A stretch of DNA of 6,562 bases from Phycisphaerae bacterium (lineage in GTDB: Bacteria > Planctomycetota > Phycisphaerae > Phycisphaerales > SM1A02). Positions 4,933 to 6,562 of this stretch are shown here, piece after piece. Location: assembly GCA_030432455.1 (NCBI GenBank), contig JAUIHC010000173.1, forward strand, positions 1-6,562, given 5' to 3'. A program made the position numbers and the translations under genes. Every line of letters begins with the position of its first letter. The first letter of the stretch is position 1. Under the pieces are notes generated by a model. The model did no database searches and was not told the origin of the DNA. It saw only the letters and a list, made by a program, of their open reading frames with translations.

Positions 4933-5910
4933 ATGCCTGAGCCCTCGAACCCGAGCCCGCCGCGTCGCACGCGACTCGCCCCGAGTCCGACCGGCGACCT
5001 GCATCTCGGGAATGCGCGGACATTCCTGTTCACCTGGGCGCTCGCTCGTCGCGAGGGCTGGTCGATCCTGCTGCGGCACGAGGATCTCGACGCCGCCCGA
5101 GCCTCCGCGGAGACCTGCGACGCCATCGAGTCGTCCCTCGCGTGGCTGGGACTCGACTGGGACGAGGGTCCGATCCGGCAGTCGGACGATCGCACGCCGT
5201 ATCTGGACGCCATGCGGACGCTGGGCGAGGCGGGACGCCTGTTCCGATCCGAACTGAGCCGTCGAGAGATCCGGGAGGCGGCCGGGGCCCCGCACGCGGG
5301 GGGCGAGGTCCGCTTCCCGCCCGAGCTGCGGCCGTCCGATCCCGCGGACTGGGGCTTCGCGGGCCCCGATGTCGGGCATCGATTCGCGATGGAACGCGGC
5401 CGCGAACCCGTCCGCGACGAGCTGCACGACGACCTCGACTTCGACCCGTCGGCGGAGGCGGGCGATCTCGTGGTCTGGACCCGGCACGGCACGCCCGGCT
5501 ACCAGCTCGCGGTGGTGGTGGACGATCTTCGCCAGGGGATCACCGACGTGGTCCGCGGCGACGATCTCCTGCCGAGTGCCGCCCGCCAGCAGCGTCTGGC
5601 CCGGGCCCTCGGGGTCGCGACGCCTCCGCGATGGTGGCACCTGCCGATCGTGCACGACGCCGCAGGCCGCCGACTCGCCAAGCGCGACGGCGACGACGGA
5701 CTGCTCGCCCTCCGCGAGGCCGGCGTCTCCGCGGAACGGATCGTCGGACTGCTGCTGCAGCTCTCGGGACTCGTCGCGGACCGCCGTCCCCGACCCGCCG
5801 CGGAGGCGATCGGCTTGCTCGATCGCCACGCACTCCGGACACTGGTGCACCGGGAGCGTGACACTCCCTGCCGACTCGCCCCGGAGGACCTCGCGTGGCT
5901 TCGATCCTGA
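4933..5910 (+). CDS. gluQ: Glutamyl-Q tRNA(Asp) synthetase
   Basis: A 325-residue class I aminoacyl-tRNA-synthetase paralogue with the GluRS catalytic core but no anticodon-binding domain. That architecture and length identify GluQ-RS, which activates glutamate and attaches it to the queuosine base at position 34 of tRNA(Asp). Motifs are APSPTGDLHLGNART (16-30) with HLGN as the HIGH box, RHEDLD (48-53), and TPGYQLAVVVDDLRQG (187-202). VRGDDLL (207-213) follows, then LAKRD (248-252) in place of KMSKS. The region corresponding to the CxC and later zinc ligands of E. coli GluQ reads FRSELSRREI (104-113) with no cysteines, so the zinc site appears lost. The next in-frame Met is residue 94, so ATG 4933 is the only workable start. 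GAGAGGGG lies 13 bases upstream, rather far for a Shine-Dalgarno. The 3' end overlaps the DUF192 gene by 16 bases. Confidence 0.92.
   Translation: MPEPSNPSPPRRTRLAPSPTGDLHLGNARTFLFTWALARREGWSILLRHEDLDAARASAETCDAIESSLAWLGLDWDEGPIRQSDDRTPYLDAMRTLGEAGRLFRSELSRREIREAAGAPHAGGEVRFPPELRPSDPADWGFAGPDVGHRFAMERGREPVRDELHDDLDFDPSAEAGDLVVWTRHGTPGYQLAVVVDDLRQGITDVVRGDDLLPSAARQQRLARALGVATPPRWWHLPIVHDAAGRRLAKRDGDDGLLALREAGVSAERIVGLLLQLSGLVADRRPRPAAEAIGLLDRHALRTLVHRERDTPCRLAPEDLAWLRS
5883..5887 (+). promoter_or_regulatory. Ribosome binding site for the DUF192 gene, inside gluQ
   Basis: GGAGG sits within the last codons of gluQ, 7 bases before the GTG at 5895. It fixes the GTG as the start and implies translational coupling between the two genes. 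Confidence 0.7.
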
Positions 5911-6455
5911 CCGACATCCGTTCCGCCCGACCCTGGTCCCGGGGCCTCGCCACCGCCGCCACGGTCGTCGTCGTCGCTCTCGGCGGATGCGAGCAGGCGG
6001 GAACGCCCGTCGAGGGCGGCATCGAACGGGTCGAGATCGGGGGTCGCACCTTCGACCTCGAACTTGCGATGACCGCCGAGAGTCGGACCCGCGGACTCAG
6101 CGGACGGGCCTCGGTGCCCGAGGACGGCGGGATGCTCTTCGTCTTCCCCGAGGCGGGCCTGCGATCGTTCTGGATGTACGACTGCCTCGTCGCGATCGAC
6201 ATCGCCTTCGTCGATCCGATCGGCTACGTCACGGCGATCCACACCATGCCCGCGGAACCGCCCCGTGGCGAGTCGGAGTCGGAGTTCGCCTACCGCGACC
6301 GCCTGCCCGGCTACTCCAGCCGCTATCGCGCCCAGTTCGCGGTCGAACTGGCCCCGGGGATGTTCGAGTCGCTCGGGATCAAGCAGGGCGATCGTCTTCC
6401 GATTCCCGTGGAGCGGCTCAAGACGCTCGGGGCAGCGGCCGAACCTGATCTGTGA
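5895..6455 (+). CDS. DUF192 family protein, predicted lipoprotein
   Basis: A 186-residue exported protein. Residues 1-31 look like a signal peptide: a basic start (RSARPWSR), a hydrophobic core (LATAATVVVVALGG), then Cys32 in LGGC. This is an acceptable lipobox, suggesting lipid attachment at the membrane. Residues about 45-175 are a DUF192 (PF02643) domain. They include AMTAESRTRGLSGR (58-71), GGMLFVFPE (78-86), SFWMYDCLVAIDIAFVD (91-107), then VTAIHTMPAEPP (112-123) and a C-terminal AVELAPGMFESLGIKQGD. DUF192 proteins are small beta-rich proteins of unknown function, often secreted in bacteria and archaea. The usual FWMKNT is FWMYDC here. The GTG start is supported by GGAGG 7 bases upstream and overlaps the gluQ stop by 16 bases, so the pair is an operon. 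No functional link between tRNA modification and DUF192 is known to me. Confidence 0.9.
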   Translation: MASILTDIRSARPWSRGLATAATVVVVALGGCEQAGTPVEGGIERVEIGGRTFDLELAMTAESRTRGLSGRASVPEDGGMLFVFPEAGLRSFWMYDCLVAIDIAFVDPIGYVTAIHTMPAEPPRGESESEFAYRDRLPGYSSRYRAQFAVELAPGMFESLGIKQGDRLPIPVERLKTLGAAAEPDL

Positions 6456-6502
6456 CGGTCCTCCGCCGCGGATGGCGGCCCGTCTCCCGGGGGGGAGTTC
6501 GG

Positions 6503-6562
6503 ATGCACGAGCGATCCAGGGTCATCTTGGTCGCGACACCCGAGACGGCGTCGCGGATTCGA
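6503..6562 (+). CDS. N-terminus of an unrecognised protein (partial)
   Basis: An ATG at 6503 opens a frame of 20 codons to the right edge without a stop. The run GGGGGGGAG (6489-6497) ends 5 bases before it and is a strong Shine-Dalgarno. The peptide starts MHERSRVILVATPETASRIR. The hydrophobic strand VILVATPE after a short basic lead could begin an alpha/beta (Rossmann-like) cytoplasmic domain. That is only a guess, and no family can be named. It lies 47 bases after the DUF192 stop on the same strand and may belong to the same operon. Confidence 0.6.
   Translation, partial: MHERSRVILVATPETASRIR

Noticed and set aside
3192..4940. A 582-codon plus-strand open frame overlapping mcsA, mcsB and phhB
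   Set aside because: Arg/Pro/Gly-rich composition typical of a shifted frame in high-GC DNA. It overlaps three genes with clear catalytic motifs in other frames.
4933..5910. Full glutamyl-tRNA synthetase (GltX)
   Set aside because: The protein ends at 325 residues, right after the catalytic core, without the C-terminal anticodon-binding domain, which is the GluQ architecture.
6463..6478. CCGCC/GGCGG stem between the DUF192 gene and the last partial gene
   Set aside because: Five base pairs with a 6-base loop and no T-tract, too weak to call a terminator.

Overview
This is a GC-rich (roughly two-thirds G+C by eye), gene-dense bacterial chromosomal window. Most of it is ordinary core metabolism and protein quality control. 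Gene content points to a Gram-negative-type envelope, from a KDO-8-phosphate synthase and a lipobox protein. It also carries an McsA/McsB protein-arginine-kinase pair of the kind best known from Firmicutes. A high-GC planctomycete-like bacterium (for example Phycisphaerae) would fit, but that placement is inference from gene content and composition, not something the sequence proves.

Layout, left to right. (1) The tail of an unrecognised gene (2-142, +), then a clear PabA-type glutamine amidotransferase (158-730, +). (2) A 331-base non-coding stretch (731-1061) filled almost entirely by a tandem repeat: two near-identical 120-bp units and a truncated third copy. Each copy carries a perfect 9-bp hairpin, and the full units can also form a second, larger folded domain. 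The stretch lies between converging genes. (3) A DUF1444/YtpQ-family gene on the minus strand (1062-1850). Its start region faces kdsA across a divergent intergenic region that holds a perfect 8-bp inverted repeat. (4) On the plus strand, kdsA (2017-2877, metal-dependent class), mcsA (2972-3475) and mcsB (3472-4533), the last two overlapping by 4 bases. (5) A pterin-4a-carbinolamine dehydratase on the minus strand (4560-4847), convergent with mcsB across a 26-base gap that contains a small hairpin. (6) Divergent from it, a glutamyl-Q tRNA(Asp) synthetase (4933-5910), overlapped by a DUF192 lipoprotein gene (5895-6455). (7) The first 20 codons of a further gene (6503 onward) with a strong ribosome binding site.

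Functionally, McsA and McsB should form a protein-arginine phosphorylation unit. Here they lack the ctsR and clpC neighbours of the Bacillus stress operon. GluQ and the DUF192 protein are translationally coupled, but no shared function is known to me. No transposase, CRISPR array, tRNA, rRNA or phage gene is visible. The least explained element is the structured 120-bp tandem repeat after pabA. No wholly new multi-gene system can be supported from this window.
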